Source: Streptosporangium album (GTDB taxonomy: Bacteria; Actinomycetota; Actinomycetes; Streptosporangiales; Streptosporangiaceae). Taken from it: a DNA stretch of 64,000 nt. The position numbers and the translations under genes are program-made. Location of the stretch: positions 62,001 to 126,000 of the forward strand of contig NZ_JACHJU010000007.1 of NCBI RefSeq assembly GCF_014203795.1, given 5' to 3'. This document shows positions 17,615-26,570 of the stretch, one piece after another. Each line of letters starts with the position of its first letter. Within the stretch, counting starts at the first letter, position 1. Under the pieces are notes generated by a model. That model searched no databases. It had not been told where the DNA came from and was given only the letters and a program-made list of their open reading frames with translations.

Positions 17615-19228
17615 CTACTTCACCGTGATCGTGTCGAGGTTCGGGCTGTAGGCGTCGATCTGGACACCGCTGATCTTGCTGGAGTATCCGGCCTGGTCCT
17701 GCCAGTTCCACAGCGGGACCATCGGCATCTCGCTGAGCGCGAGGTCCTCGGCCTTCTGGTAGAGCGGGATGCTGGCATCCATGCTGGCGGCCGAGTTGGC
17801 CTGGGTGAGCAGGTCGTTGAACTCCTTGTTCTCCCAGCCCATCCGGTTGCCCTCGCCCCACATCGACTGCAGGTAGTTCTGCGGGCTCGGGTAGTCCATC
17901 ACCCAGTTGTTGCGGTACGGCCCGTCCTGCTTGTGCGCGCGGAGCGTGGACAGGTAGTCGGCCGCCGGGATCTTGCGGAACTGGATGTCGGTGATCCCGA
18001 GGTTGTCCTTGAGCTGGTTGGCCACCGCGGTCATCCACTGCTCGTAGCTGGGGTCGGCGTTGGAGAAGTAGAGGTTCATCGTGCCGCTGAAGCCGCCGGC
18101 CTTGTCGAACAGCGCCTTGGCCTTCGCCTTGTCGAAGACGCACGCCTCGCCGCAGGCGTTCTCCCGGTAGCCCGGCACGAGCGGCGCCACCAGCGAGCCC
18201 ATCGGCTTGAAGGTGCCGTTGAAGACCGCGTCCACGATCGCCTGCCGGTCGATGGCCATCGAGATGGCCTTGCGCAGGTCGGCGTTCTGGAAGCGCTTGT
18301 CGAAGACCGGGAAGCCCAGATAGTCCATGGTCCCGCTCGGGGTGGCCACGAACCGGTCGGCGAGCAGCCGCTTCGCCTCTCCGGCGCTCGCCGGCGGGAT
18401 CGTCTGGATCAGGTCCACCTTGCCGGCCCGCAGGTCCACGTAGGCGGTGTCACGGCTCTCGTAGATCTTGAAGTTGACCGAGGCGGACTTGGCGGGGCGG
18501 GGCCCGGCGTAGCCGTCGAACTTCTTCACCTTGATCTGCCGGTTGCGCACCCACTCGCCGTCCAGGGCGAAGGGGCCGTTGCCGATCGGCTTGACGTCGT
18601 AGGCCGCCAGATCGGTGAATGCCGCCTTCGGCATCGGGGCGAACCCGGTGTAGGCCAGCGTGATCGGGAACTGGCTGAACGGCGCGGTCAGGGCCACCTT
18701 GAGGGTGGTGTCGTCGATGACCTTCAACCCGCTCAGCTTGTCGGTCTCGGGCTTGGGCGCGGTGTCCGAGCCCTCCGGGGCCTCGGGGTTCAGCTTGTCG
18801 TAGCCCTCGACGTTCTCGAAGTAGTAGTTGTTGGTCCACGCGTTGGGACCGTAGGCCGCGGCGTTCCACGCGTCGGCGAAGCTCGCGGCGGTCACCGGCT
18901 CGCCGTTGTGGAACTTCTGCCCCGGCTTGATCTTGATCGTCCAGACCTTCTGGTCGTCGCTGGTCACCGACTCGGCGGCGCGCATCTGCGGCTGCCCCTT
19001 CGGGTCGATGACGACCAGGGTGTCGAACAGCGCCTGCAGCACGGTGACCGAGTAGCTGCTGGAGGTGTTGCCAGGGGTCAGGTGGTCCGGCTCCGTCAGC
19101 CCGACGGAGAACTCCTTCGTGGCCTGCTGTCCTCCGGTGGCCGGCGCCGGCGATCCGCCGCACGCACTCACGGCGAGCATCGTCGCCAGGAGGACGGCAG
19201 AGCCTCGTGTCCTCGTCAAGACCGTCAC
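17615..19228 (-). CDS. ABC transporter substrate-binding lipoprotein, peptide/nickel type (SBP_bac_5)
   Basis: 537 residues from the GTG at 19228, preceded by GGGAGG; the frame runs further upstream, but that part overlaps the divergent regulator's promoter. The N-terminus is a lipoprotein signal with lipobox AVSACGG. The mature protein is an SBP_bac_5 domain (KPGQKFHNGEPVTAASFADAW is its signature region). It binds an extracellular peptide or similar ligand. It heads the three-gene importer operon and is divergent from a LuxR regulator 118 bp away. Confidence 0.92.
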   Translation of the reverse strand: MTVLTRTRGSAVLLATMLAVSACGGSPAPATGGQQATKEFSVGLTEPDHLTPGNTSSSYSVTVLQALFDTLVVIDPKGQPQMRAAESVTSDDQKVWTIKIKPGQKFHNGEPVTAASFADAWNAAAYGPNAWTNNYYFENVEGYDKLNPEAPEGSDTAPKPETDKLSGLKVIDDTTLKVALTAPFSQFPITLAYTGFAPMPKAAFTDLAAYDVKPIGNGPFALDGEWVRNRQIKVKKFDGYAGPRPAKSASVNFKIYESRDTAYVDLRAGKVDLIQTIPPASAGEAKRLLADRFVATPSGTMDYLGFPVFDKRFQNADLRKAISMAIDRQAIVDAVFNGTFKPMGSLVAPLVPGYRENACGEACVFDKAKAKALFDKAGGFSGTMNLYFSNADPSYEQWMTAVANQLKDNLGITDIQFRKIPAADYLSTLRAHKQDGPYRNNWVMDYPSPQNYLQSMWGEGNRMGWENKEFNDLLTQANSAASMDASIPLYQKAEDLALSEMPMVPLWNWQDQAGYSSKISGVQIDAYSPNLDTITVK

Positions 19229-19346
19229 TGTTCCTCCCAGGGGGTATTGCGGGAGAGGGTAAAGACGGTTACAGACCGGGGGCATCGGACAATTTACGTA
19301 TTCCCTATCTTTGGTACCTTGGGGCACTCTGTGCACGGAGGAAACC

Positions 19347-20324
19347 TTGGACCAGATCACCCTGAGCCCGCGCCACCTCCATGCCTTCGCCGAGGTGGGC
19401 TTCCAGGTCGCCGGGCGCAGCGGCATCCCCGGTGCGATGCGCGCCCTGCGCGAGGTCATCGCGCTGGAGGCCTACGAGTTCGTCGCCTACGACCCGGTGA
19501 CGGAACAGCACCGCAGCCTGGTCTCCGACGGCTACACGCGGGTGGACGGCGACGCCGCCGAGGAGTACGTCAGGCTCGACCCCTACCGCCGGGCCATGGA
19601 CTCCCGGATGCCCCTGGTCATGGGCGCCCCGGGCACCGAGCGCTACTTCCGGCGCCACCTGGAGCCGTACGGCTGGCAGGCCGGGCTGACCACCCCCCTC
19701 TTCCTCGCCGAGGGCCGCTACACCGGTCTGCTCCACCTGAACTCCCGCGATCCCGGTGCCTTCTCCGCCCAGGCCAGCACCCTGATCAGGGCCGTCTCCC
19801 CCACGCTGGCGCACGTCACCGACCTGAGCCGCTGCGTGGTCGATTCCGTCGGCACGCCGCCGGGCTTCCACGCGGCGGCCTTCGACCGCGCCGGCACCCG
19901 CAGGGACGTCACCGGCACCCCGGCTTCCGCGGCCGTCGCCGCCGAGCCCGGCATGGCCGAGCTGGCCAGGGAGTTCATCGACTCCCGCGAGCTGAACCGG
20001 CGCGGGCTCTGGCTGGACGGGACCGGGCAGTGGCGGGAGGTGCGGCTGCTACGCGCCGGTGTCGGGCCGCACGGCGCCATCCAGGGCGCAGTGATCGCCG
20101 AACGCCCGTGCGCCCTGCCGTACGAGCTGACCGGCCGGGAGATCGAGGTGATCACCCGGGTCGCGCTCGGCGACTCCAACCCGCAGATCGCGGCGGCCCT
20201 GGTGCTGAGCGTCCGCACGGTCACCACCCATCTTGAGCACATCTTCGCCAAACTCGGCTGCGAGAGCCGGACCCGGCTCACCACCAGGGCCCTCGCCGAG
20301 GGCCTGTGCCGGCTGTCCCTCTGA
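19347..20324 (+). CDS. LuxR-type transcriptional regulator with N-terminal GAF-like sensor
   Basis: 325 residues from a TTG at 19347, chosen because GGAGG (19337-19341) lies 5 nt upstream; a TTG at 19311 gives a longer form with no ribosome site. Residues ~15-180 look like a GAF-type sensor. The C-terminal ~65 residues are a LuxR HTH (LTGREIEVITRVALGDSNPQIAAAL, then TVTTHLEHIFAKLG). It has no receiver domain. Its divergent position suggests that it controls the peptide-type importer. Confidence 0.82.
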   Translation: MDQITLSPRHLHAFAEVGFQVAGRSGIPGAMRALREVIALEAYEFVAYDPVTEQHRSLVSDGYTRVDGDAAEEYVRLDPYRRAMDSRMPLVMGAPGTERYFRRHLEPYGWQAGLTTPLFLAEGRYTGLLHLNSRDPGAFSAQASTLIRAVSPTLAHVTDLSRCVVDSVGTPPGFHAAAFDRAGTRRDVTGTPASAAVAAEPGMAELAREFIDSRELNRRGLWLDGTGQWREVRLLRAGVGPHGAIQGAVIAERPCALPYELTGREIEVITRVALGDSNPQIAAALVLSVRTVTTHLEHIFAKLGCESRTRLTTRALAEGLCRLSL

Positions 20325-20356
20325 CGCCGGAGCCCACGCCCGATCGGCGCCGGGCC

Positions 20357-20797
20357 TCACCTGACGCCGGCCAGCCGGCTCATCGGCATCGTGGCCGGGG
20401 TCAGCACGAGCTCGAACCAGACCTTGTTGGCCCCCGCCTGCCGGACCAGGCCCCAGCGGTGCGCCAGCGCCTCCAGCAGGGGAAGGCCCCTGCCTCCCGT
20501 GGCGTCCGCCGAGGCGCGGCACACGCAGGGGGCGCTCGAGGAGCCCTCGTCCTGGACGCAGACCCGGACGGTCTCCGCCGAGTAGACCACCGTGACGGTG
20601 AAGAGCCCGCCGTCCCCCGACCGGGAGTGGAGCACCGCGTTCGTGGCGATCTCGCTGGTCAGTAACACGCAGTCGTCGTGGAGGGGATGATCACGGCCCA
20701 AGGTCGTGGAGACCAGCCGGCGGGCCCGTGCCACCTGGTCGGGAGAGCCCGCCAGGCGGAGAACCCATTCGCTGCCGTCATACTCCGATGAGTCCAT
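20357..20797 (-). CDS. ATP-binding protein of the anti-sigma (SpoIIAB/RsbW-like) HATPase family
   Basis: 146 residues from the ATG at 20797, just after GGAGGGG. The HATPase_c motifs are present: LLTSEIATNAVLHS (N-box) and ATGGRGLPLLEALAHRWG (G-box). Many actinomycete single-domain proteins of this kind act as anti-sigma or phosphorelay factors; no sigma factor or antagonist is beside it. It is convergent with the LuxR gene, with only 32 bp between stops. Confidence 0.85.
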   Translation of the reverse strand: MDSSEYDGSEWVLRLAGSPDQVARARRLVSTTLGRDHPLHDDCVLLTSEIATNAVLHSRSGDGGLFTVTVVYSAETVRVCVQDEGSSSAPCVCRASADATGGRGLPLLEALAHRWGLVRQAGANKVWFELVLTPATMPMSRLAGVR

Positions 20798-20962
20798 CTG
20801 GCCCCTCCGATGCTGTCCGCGCCCTTGGAAGGACGCGGAGCTCAAGAAGGTAGATGTCTCGGAAAAGTGCTAATGGGATCGCTTACCGGATAGACAGCTC
20901 GGGCTTGCCAGAAGGGCCTTCACCTGCGTGCCCGTCCCTGCCGTCCCATGCGCGCCCACCCG

Positions 20963-21043
20963 TCACAGCCGGTGCCGGCGCGCCTCGAAGAAACAGTAGA
21001 CCGCGAACGGCAGCAGCCCGATGGCGACGACCCCGGCTGAGCG
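20963..21043 (-). pseudogene. Remnant: C-terminal tail of a DUF1206 membrane protein
   Basis: Reading the minus strand gives VVAIGLLPFAVYCFFEARRHRL followed by a stop. This matches the last transmembrane helix and tail of DUF1206 proteins (GLLAFGLYSFAEARxRR type). The family's other helices are missing upstream, and the frame loses similarity at about 21043. This is a 5'-truncated relic of about 26 codons. Confidence 0.55.
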
Positions 21044-21088
21044 CTGTTCATGGTGTTGCGCTCTTACCGGGTAGAGGCGCGGCAAACC

Positions 21089-22021
21089 TCAGCTCTCCGG
21101 CATCGCGTCCAGCCGCCGCAGGATGATGCCCTCGCGCAGCGCCCACGGGCACACCTCGAGCTCCCCCACGCCGAACAGATCCATCGTGGCGTCCGCGACG
21201 ATGGCCCCGGCCGGCAACTGCGACGCCCGCCCCGCCGAAACCCCGGGGAGCCCTGCGCGCCCTCGCGCGTCCATTTTGACCAGCCGGTCCGTCCACTCGA
21301 TCAGATCGGCGTGGCTGAGCACCCGGCGGACGTTCGGGCCCTCGTTCGAGGGCGCCGCACCGGCGATCCTCGCGAGCTGCCGGAAGGTCTTGGACGTCGC
21401 CACCGCGTGGGTGGCCTGGCCGTACCGGGTCACCTCGCCCACCGTGCGGGCGATCTCCGCCCGCACGTGCCTGCGCAGGGCTCGCGCCTGGTCGGCCGGG
21501 GGCGGGTCGGCGGTGAACCAGTTACGGGTGAGCCGCCCGGCCCCCAGCGGCAGCGACACCGCCACGTCCGGCTGCTCGTCGATCCCCGACGCGATCTCCA
21601 GCGATCCTCCGCCGATGTCGAGCACCAGCAGCCGCCCCGAGGACCATCCGAACCACCGCCGCACGGCCAGGAACGTCAGTCTCGCCTCGTCCTGGCCGGA
21701 CAGCACCTCGATGTTCACACCGGTCTCGGCCCTGATCCGGCCGAGCACCTCCACGCCGTTCACGGCCTCTCTGACGGCCGAGGTGGCGAAGGCCATCAGG
21801 TCCTCGACGCCCTTGTCCTCGGCGAGCCGCTGGGCCTCCTCGACGAACTCCCGCAACCGCGTGGCCCCCCGCTCGGAGAGCCGGTTGCCCTCCTCCATGT
21901 GCTCGAAGAGCCTCAGCTCCTCCTTGTGGGAGTACGCGGGCAGCGGCCGGGCCCCCCTGTGAGCGTCCATCACCAGGAGGTGCACCGTATTGGACCCAAT
22001 GTCAAGAACGCCCAGTCGCAT
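21089..22021 (-). CDS. Ppx/GppA-type exopolyphosphatase / ppGpp phosphatase
   Basis: 310 residues from the ATG at 22021 (MRLGVLDIGSNTVHLLV), the family's standard N-terminus; upstream codons of the open frame are not homologous. The actin-like ATPase-fold motifs are present: DIGSNT (phosphate 1), EVLSGQDEARLTF, and VLDIGGGSLEI (phosphate 2). It hydrolyses polyphosphate or pppGpp in the cytoplasm. The methyltransferase gene lies 13 nt upstream on the same strand. Confidence 0.92.
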   Translation of the reverse strand: MRLGVLDIGSNTVHLLVMDAHRGARPLPAYSHKEELRLFEHMEEGNRLSERGATRLREFVEEAQRLAEDKGVEDLMAFATSAVREAVNGVEVLGRIRAETGVNIEVLSGQDEARLTFLAVRRWFGWSSGRLLVLDIGGGSLEIASGIDEQPDVAVSLPLGAGRLTRNWFTADPPPADQARALRRHVRAEIARTVGEVTRYGQATHAVATSKTFRQLARIAGAAPSNEGPNVRRVLSHADLIEWTDRLVKMDARGRAGLPGVSAGRASQLPAGAIVADATMDLFGVGELEVCPWALREGIILRRLDAMPES

Positions 22022-22034
22022 GGGGTTGAAGTTA

Positions 22035-22688
22035 CTACTGTTCCGGCACTGATCGGCCACCGTCCGCCCCGGGCCCATCGGCCAGGCGGTGGACACTGAC
22101 GGCGTACCCGCCTCCGTCGTAAGCGGCGCCGTCCCATGTCGCCAGCCGCCGCTCGAGGTTCAGCCCGGACGCCTCGCACCACCCGTCGTAGTCGGCCAGG
22201 GTGACCGTGGCCGAGGAGAGCGGAAGGTGCCGGGCGTCCAGCCCGAACCCTGCCACCAGCAGCCCGCCGGGCCGCAGCCCCGCCGCGAGCCTCGCGACGG
22301 TCCGGGCCTCGGTGCCCGGGGCGAGCAGCGGCACGACGTTTCCCGCGGCGACGACCAGATCGAAGGGGGCGGTCCCGGCCAGGTCGAGGGCGCTCAGATC
22401 GGCCAGGATCCAGCTCAGCTCCGGCGCCGTCCGCCTTGCCACGGCCAGCATCGATCCGTCCAGATCGACGCCCGCGCAGTCGTAGCCGAGCTCCGCCAGC
22501 CGGATGGCCACCCGGCCCGTGCCGCATCCGGCGTCCAGCACCCGCGCTCCGGCGGGCAGCAGGGCGGCGCACAGCCGCGCCTCCCCGTGCACGTCCGTCC
22601 CGGAGGCGGCCAGCTCGGCGAACCGCGCCGCATAGCGTTCCCCCGCGCCCTCACCCGTGATCTCCGCCCAGCGGCTCTTCGGCTCCAT
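22035..22688 (-). CDS. Class I SAM-dependent methyltransferase
   Basis: 217 residues from the ATG at 22688 (MEPKSRWAEITG). The SAM-binding motif I is VLDAGCGTGRVAIRL, with an acidic motif II (AGVDLDGSML) and a post-I FDLVVAAGNV. The fold is the Methyltransf_25/11 type, small-molecule or unknown substrate. It lies directly upstream of the Ppx/GppA gene (13 nt), so the two are probably cotranscribed. Confidence 0.88.
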   Translation of the reverse strand: MEPKSRWAEITGEGAGERYAARFAELAASGTDVHGEARLCAALLPAGARVLDAGCGTGRVAIRLAELGYDCAGVDLDGSMLAVARRTAPELSWILADLSALDLAGTAPFDLVVAAGNVVPLLAPGTEARTVARLAAGLRPGGLLVAGFGLDARHLPLSSATVTLADYDGWCEASGLNLERRLATWDGAAYDGGGYAVSVHRLADGPGADGGRSVPEQ

Positions 22689-22842
22689 CGCTCCAGGATC
22701 GCACCTTTCCCGAACGCCACCTTCACGTTTGTCGCGCCGCCCGCCGACGCATGTCATTGACATGAGCCGCTCTCCCGGGCGCCGGCCTCGGTCTCTCCTG
22801 CGGCCTCGATGATCGCCGGGGGCGTGGATCCATCACCTCCGG

Positions 22843-23160
22843 GTGGGCGTCGCCGCACCCGGCGGGACGGTGACCAGGGACTACAAGCCCGGGCTGATGA
22901 AGGTCTTCTCCGACGCCGGCGGCAAGGTCTACGGCGCCTACGGCGAGCGCGTCTTCGTCGGAGAGGTGTGGCTGCCCACCCCCGCCCGGTTCGCCCGCTA
23001 CCTGCGCCCCGACGGACCTCGGGCTGCGCAGGGCGCGGGCCGCCGGACACCTGCGCCTGGCTCCGCATCGCGACGGGACGGGAGCCCGTCACCGCCTGAC
23101 CTCGGACGGGGCGGCCGGGGGTGGGATCCGCGCCGATGCCCACCCCGCCCGCGCGCGTGA
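22843..23160 (+). CDS. Unrecognised ORF, possibly a gene fragment
   Basis: A GTG-started frame of 105 codons. Residues 10-55 (TRDYKPGLMKVFSDAGGKVYG, then GERVFVGEVWLPTP) look like real protein. The rest turns into Arg/Pro/Gly-rich sequence typical of non-coding frames in this genome. I do not recognise the family. There is no convincing ribosome site. It may be a remnant of a larger gene in the decayed stretch 22.7-23.4 kb. Confidence 0.25.
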   Translation: MGVAAPGGTVTRDYKPGLMKVFSDAGGKVYGAYGERVFVGEVWLPTPARFARYLRPDGPRAAQGAGRRTPAPGSASRRDGSPSPPDLGRGGRGWDPRRCPPRPRA

Positions 23161-23179
23161 TCTCCGGGATCGCCCCGGG

Positions 23180-23384
23180 CGCAGGAGTTCGATCACGCGG
23201 CGGCCGATGAGCGAGGCCGACAGGATCCCGACGGTCCTGCGGTAGTTGCCGTCGGCGGGGTCGTACGGCATGCCCTGGAAACGGTCGCGCTCCGCGACAG
23301 CCGCTGACGTATGCCGGGGGTGAGGACCTGATCGGCGACCGCGGGAGTCATGGCGATGGCGGTCCGGGGGCGGGGGTTGTGCAC
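23180..23384 (-). pseudogene. Remnant of a D-isomer-specific 2-hydroxyacid dehydrogenase
   Basis: From a GTG at 23384 with a good ribosome site (CAGGAGC), the minus strand reads PRPRTAIAMTPAVADQVLTP then GIRQRL, the usual N-terminus of actinomycete hydroxyacid dehydrogenases. After a shift of frame near 23300 it reads GNYRRTVGILSASLIGRRVI, the start of the NAD-binding domain (the family has GxxGxIGxxV). The ~100 residues between and everything after ELLRP are missing. It is clearly a double-deleted relic. Confidence 0.6.
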
Positions 23385-23430
23385 GGTGCTCCTGTGTGAG
23401 GAATGGCGGTGACGGCGCGACGGATCACAG

Positions 23431-24282
23431 CTAGGAACCGGCCGCCGCCACGGCGTCGGCGAAGTCTCCGGGGCATTCCAGGGGGGTGAAGTGACCGACC
23501 CCGTCAACCGGCCGGAGCTCGAAATCACGGAAGAAGGCCGCCAGCCGGTCGGACCAGTCCCGAGGGAAGAGCGGATCATGCTCGGGCCACAGCACGATGG
23601 CCGGCGTGGAGATGCGATGCGCCGGGTCGGGCTGCCGCTCGGCGGCCGATGCGGCGACGGTTCCGGCACCGGCGCGGTACCAGGCGATGGAAGCGGTGAA
23701 CGCCCCCGGCTCCGCGTAACCGGGGATCAGGTGGTCGATGCTGGGCTCGAAACCCGGCCCGGACCAGTGCGACCAGAAATGCAGCAGGTAGTCACGCACG
23801 GCCTCAGGTCTGCCGTCGATCAGGCGCTCGGCCAGCGGCAACTGGTGGAACGCCTGGTACCAGAACTCTCGCTGAGCCCGTTCACCGAACACCCGTTCGG
23901 CGATGCCCGGCAGAGGCGGAGACAGGACCAGGCCGCCGACGAGGTCGGGACGGACCTGAGCGACCTTCTGGGCGATCCGGCTTCCGATGTCGTACCCACC
24001 CAGCACCGGCCGGTCGAGCCGGAGCTCCTCGATGAGGCCGATGACGCTGCGCGCCTGTCCGGCGGCGCCGTACTGCTCCCGGGGATCGGCGGCGTGTTTG
24101 CCGGACTCGCCGAACCCGCGCAGATCGGGTACGACGACGCGGTGCGTGGGCGCGAGCAGGCGGGCCACCCGCCGGTAGTCGGTCCGGTCCCCGGGCCATC
24201 CGTGCAACAGCACGGTGGGCGGCCCGTCGCCCATGACGTCGTAGTGGAGCTGGAACCCGTCCACCTTCGAGGTTGTCGGCAT
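23431..24282 (-). CDS. Alpha/beta hydrolase (epoxide hydrolase / haloalkane dehalogenase-like)
   Basis: 283 residues from the ATG at 24282, preceded by GGAGGAGGG. The motifs are LLHGWPGDRTDY (oxyanion HGxP), a nucleophile elbow GGYDIGSRIA with Asp as nucleophile, a late acid in WPEHDPLFP, and VGHFTPLE with the catalytic His. An Asp nucleophile plus HGWP fits the soluble epoxide hydrolase-like branch. It is cytoplasmic and monocistronic. The substrate is unknown. Confidence 0.87.
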   Translation of the reverse strand: MPTTSKVDGFQLHYDVMGDGPPTVLLHGWPGDRTDYRRVARLLAPTHRVVVPDLRGFGESGKHAADPREQYGAAGQARSVIGLIEELRLDRPVLGGYDIGSRIAQKVAQVRPDLVGGLVLSPPLPGIAERVFGERAQREFWYQAFHQLPLAERLIDGRPEAVRDYLLHFWSHWSGPGFEPSIDHLIPGYAEPGAFTASIAWYRAGAGTVAASAAERQPDPAHRISTPAIVLWPEHDPLFPRDWSDRLAAFFRDFELRPVDGVGHFTPLECPGDFADAVAAAGS

Positions 24283-24678
24283 CAACCCTCCTCCAGCGGT
24301 AAGCCTCCCCACGGGTGATTCTCCTCCTCACCTAATCACCGCACCGACGATGGTCACCCGGAAGAGGAACCATGGTGCAGTTGCCGCATGAGCAGGCCGC
24401 CGCGCACCTCAAAGCTGATCTCCAGGATCGAGTTGTGGGCGGCACTCCACTCATGGGGACATTCCGCAGCAGCCGCCTGTCCGCGCACGCTGGCGTGCGG
24501 ACAGGATCTCGCCGGCCGACAGGTCCGGTAGTGGTGGACAAAGCCGACACAGCTGTAGAACTGGGGGTAGCGAGCGAGGCGTTTCCCGATAGCGCCACCA
24601 AGACCGGGATCCCCAAGACCTCGTTGCCCCGCTGCCTCACCACCATCGTCGGCCAGGAGCTGGAACCGGAGCGTCAGC
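24283..24678. other. 396 bp without a recognisable gene
   Basis: Open frames exist on both strands but none has family character or a ribosome site. A plus-strand frame from 24372 (137 codons) runs into the next gene and is probably not expressed. The stretch contains GC-rich and less GC-rich patches, as expected for decayed sequence. Confidence 0.5.
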
Positions 24679-25323
24679 GTGAACAACCGAGAACGGGACC
24701 ATCCCGCCCATGCCGTCTTCGACCCGGTCTGGTGGCAGGAAGATCCCGAACGCTGGCAGCTACTGCGTTTCGAAGGACGACATGACGAGGAGGGTCTGCC
24801 CGTTGATCTGTGGTGGAAGGACCGGCAGCAGGTCCTTCACGCCCTGATCCGCACCCCTGATCACACCGATGCCGACTTCGCACGCTTCCTGCTGATGCAG
24901 GAAACGCAGCGGCACGGGCATTCCTGGGGGTTCGGCCACAGCATCGAGATCGCAGCCTTGCTGGTCGCCGAACACCGCCACGTCGAAGACGTCTGGCTCC
25001 TGTGGGAGGCGATCTGCAGAAGTTTCGACACCTGGTGCGGCCTTCCACACCGCAGGAATGCTCATCTTCGATGTCTGGAGGGTGGGAGTGTTCGCAAGGT
25101 CTATGGGTCACGGGCGTCTGCCTCGCGAAACCTTCGTTTCTGCTCTGTGTCAACGGCCAAGTGCGTGTCGCCGCTGGTGGCCGGGAAGCGTCATCCCACT
25201 GTGCTCGCCCAGCCGGCCCGCACCAGGATGCGACCAAGATCAGCATGTCGGAGGAAGCGTCCACCGGCCGCTTCACCGACCACCACGCCTTCTCAGATCT
25301 TGGGGGCCGGGCAGGCCGGGTGA
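24679..25323 (+). CDS. Hypothetical protein, probably C-terminally disrupted
   Basis: Begins at GTG (VNNRERDHPAHAVFDPVWWQ). Residues 1-120 look like a genuine soluble, acidic, Trp-rich protein (ERWQLLRFEGRH, QRHGHSWGFGHSIEIAALLV, VWLLWEAICRSFDTW). After about residue 122 (position ~25045) the composition changes to Arg/Ser/Pro-rich, typical of an out-of-frame reading, so a frameshift or truncation there is likely. I do not recognise the family. Confidence 0.4.
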   Translation: MNNRERDHPAHAVFDPVWWQEDPERWQLLRFEGRHDEEGLPVDLWWKDRQQVLHALIRTPDHTDADFARFLLMQETQRHGHSWGFGHSIEIAALLVAEHRHVEDVWLLWEAICRSFDTWCGLPHRRNAHLRCLEGGSVRKVYGSRASASRNLRFCSVSTAKCVSPLVAGKRHPTVLAQPARTRMRPRSACRRKRPPAASPTTTPSQILGAGQAG

Positions 25324-25635
25324 CGGTGAGGGTGACCAGGGGCAGCCTGGTAGGCGCCGGGGCGAGGGTGGGAAGCTCGGCGATGCCTCTGGGACATCGC
25401 GACCATGGTGGTACGTGTGCTGACCGATGACGGACAGGCAGGTGAAACACTCCTGACTGGCCCGCAGGTACTGAGCTGATGCGCGAGGCCGCCTGACTCT
25501 CGCCGCGATCTGGGACACCGGCCTTCGGCCAGGCCTTATCCCGGTGCCCATTGCCGGGAAGCAGAGGGATAAGCCAAGATCGATGGGTTGATCCGCTGTG
25601 GCATGCGCCGCGGCCCACCGTCGAAGGGGAGACAA
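25090..25635. other. About 550 bp with no convincing gene
   Basis: Past the point where the 24679 gene loses coding character, neither strand shows a protein I can name. The last ~80 bp before 25636 (GGGATAAGCCAAGATC region) hold the promoter and leader of the secreted-protein gene. No terminator, repeat or IS end was recognised. Confidence 0.45.
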
Positions 25636-26094
25636 GTGATCAGGTCTGTTACGAAGGTCGTCGCCGTGACGGCCCTGGCCGCCGGCGTTCTCGCGGCCAA
25701 CCCGGCATACACGGCGTACGCGGCCTCCTCCCCCTACACTCCCGAGGGCGTCTGCGGAGCGGGGTTCACCCGGGTGAAGGACGGCTCCCGCCCCCTCAAG
25801 TCCGGACGTGACACCTTCGGCTACGTCTACCTCATGTACAACAGCAGCACCGGTTACAACTGCGTGGTCAGCATCAAGACCGCTTTCTACCGGACCGCCA
25901 CCTACACCACCGCCACCCTGACGGTGAAGGGCAGCAAGCCGAAGACCGACGCGGGCAGGTTCAAGTACTACGCCGGGCCGGTCAAGGTGCAGGCCCGCGG
26001 CAAGTGCGTCTCGTACTGGGGCAGCACCCGGGACACCCGGCTGGACTTCGCCGAGGCGACCGGTGGCCGCAAGACCTTCGGCAACTGCGGGTAG
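25636..26094 (+). CDS. Secreted spore-associated protein A-like protein
   Basis: 152 residues from a GTG preceded by GGGGAG. The signal peptide is ~28 residues (VIRSVTKVVAVTALAAGVLA, cut near AYAAS). The mature part matches the pattern of actinomycete spore-associated protein A homologues: CGAGFTRVKDG, GYVYLMYNSSTGYNCVV, YAGPVKVQARGKCVSYWG and a final NCG, with four Cys likely forming two disulfides. It is exported to the envelope or spore surface. The molecular role in the family is not established. Confidence 0.7.
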   Translation: MIRSVTKVVAVTALAAGVLAANPAYTAYAASSPYTPEGVCGAGFTRVKDGSRPLKSGRDTFGYVYLMYNSSTGYNCVVSIKTAFYRTATYTTATLTVKGSKPKTDAGRFKYYAGPVKVQARGKCVSYWGSTRDTRLDFAEATGGRKTFGNCG

Positions 26095-26277
26095 CGGGAC
26101 CTCGATCGCCAGGGCCACACCCGGTGCCCCCCAGCTGGGCGTTCTTATTGGAGTGAGAGTAGGTGATCGTTGAGGGCTTCGGCGGACAGCCCTTCGGCGG
26201 CCATCACCGCGATGATCTCGAACCTGTGCCGCTCGAAATTAGGGTCGGGTCCATGACCTGGGAGTTTGTCGGTTGAC

Positions 26278-26460
26278 CTATGCGGCCTCGTACTCGTTGA
26301 TGAGGCCGCCGAGTACAGGTCTTCGTTTGATCCGCCGGTCGGTCAGGTCGACGATGGGCGTGGGCTTCGTCGGGTCTGCGTCTGGATGCCGCTGGTTCAG
26401 GGCCTGGTGGGGGCGATGTGCGTTGCAATGGACGGTGTACTCGGCGGAACTCGTCGGAGT
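26278..26460 (-). mobile_element. Integrase-type transposase C-terminal fragment
   Basis: The minus strand reads HCNAHRPHQALNQRHPDADP, then KRRPVLGGLINEYEAA and a stop. This is the C-terminus of an integrase-core (IS3/IS481-like) transposase. The same LGGLINEY ending occurs in the broken element at 41750 and in a fragment at 36501. No catalytic DDE region or inverted repeats are found here, so it is a dead fragment downstream of the unrecognised two-gene unit. Confidence 0.65.
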
Positions 26461-26570
26461 ACGTCGCCGCGTACGGGGTCGGCCGAGGGCTGAGAACCCC
26501 GCGCTGGATGTCGTCGAGTTCGAGTGTGACGTGCGTTCGCTCGGTCACGGATACCTCCCTTCTTGCGGCA

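Noticed and set aside
17597..20236. 879-codon plus-strand frame opposite the peptide-type importer and LuxR gene
   Set aside because: It runs antisense to the binding-protein gene with clear lipoprotein and SBP motifs, and has only low-complexity Val/Leu/Arg sequence.
20854..21126. 90-codon plus-strand frame
   Set aside because: Ser/Pro/Arg-rich, no ribosome site, and it overlaps the DUF1206 relic and the end of the Ppx/GppA gene.
24372..24785. 137-codon plus-strand frame
   Set aside because: No recognised domain, overlaps the better-supported 24679 start, and the composition changes along its length.
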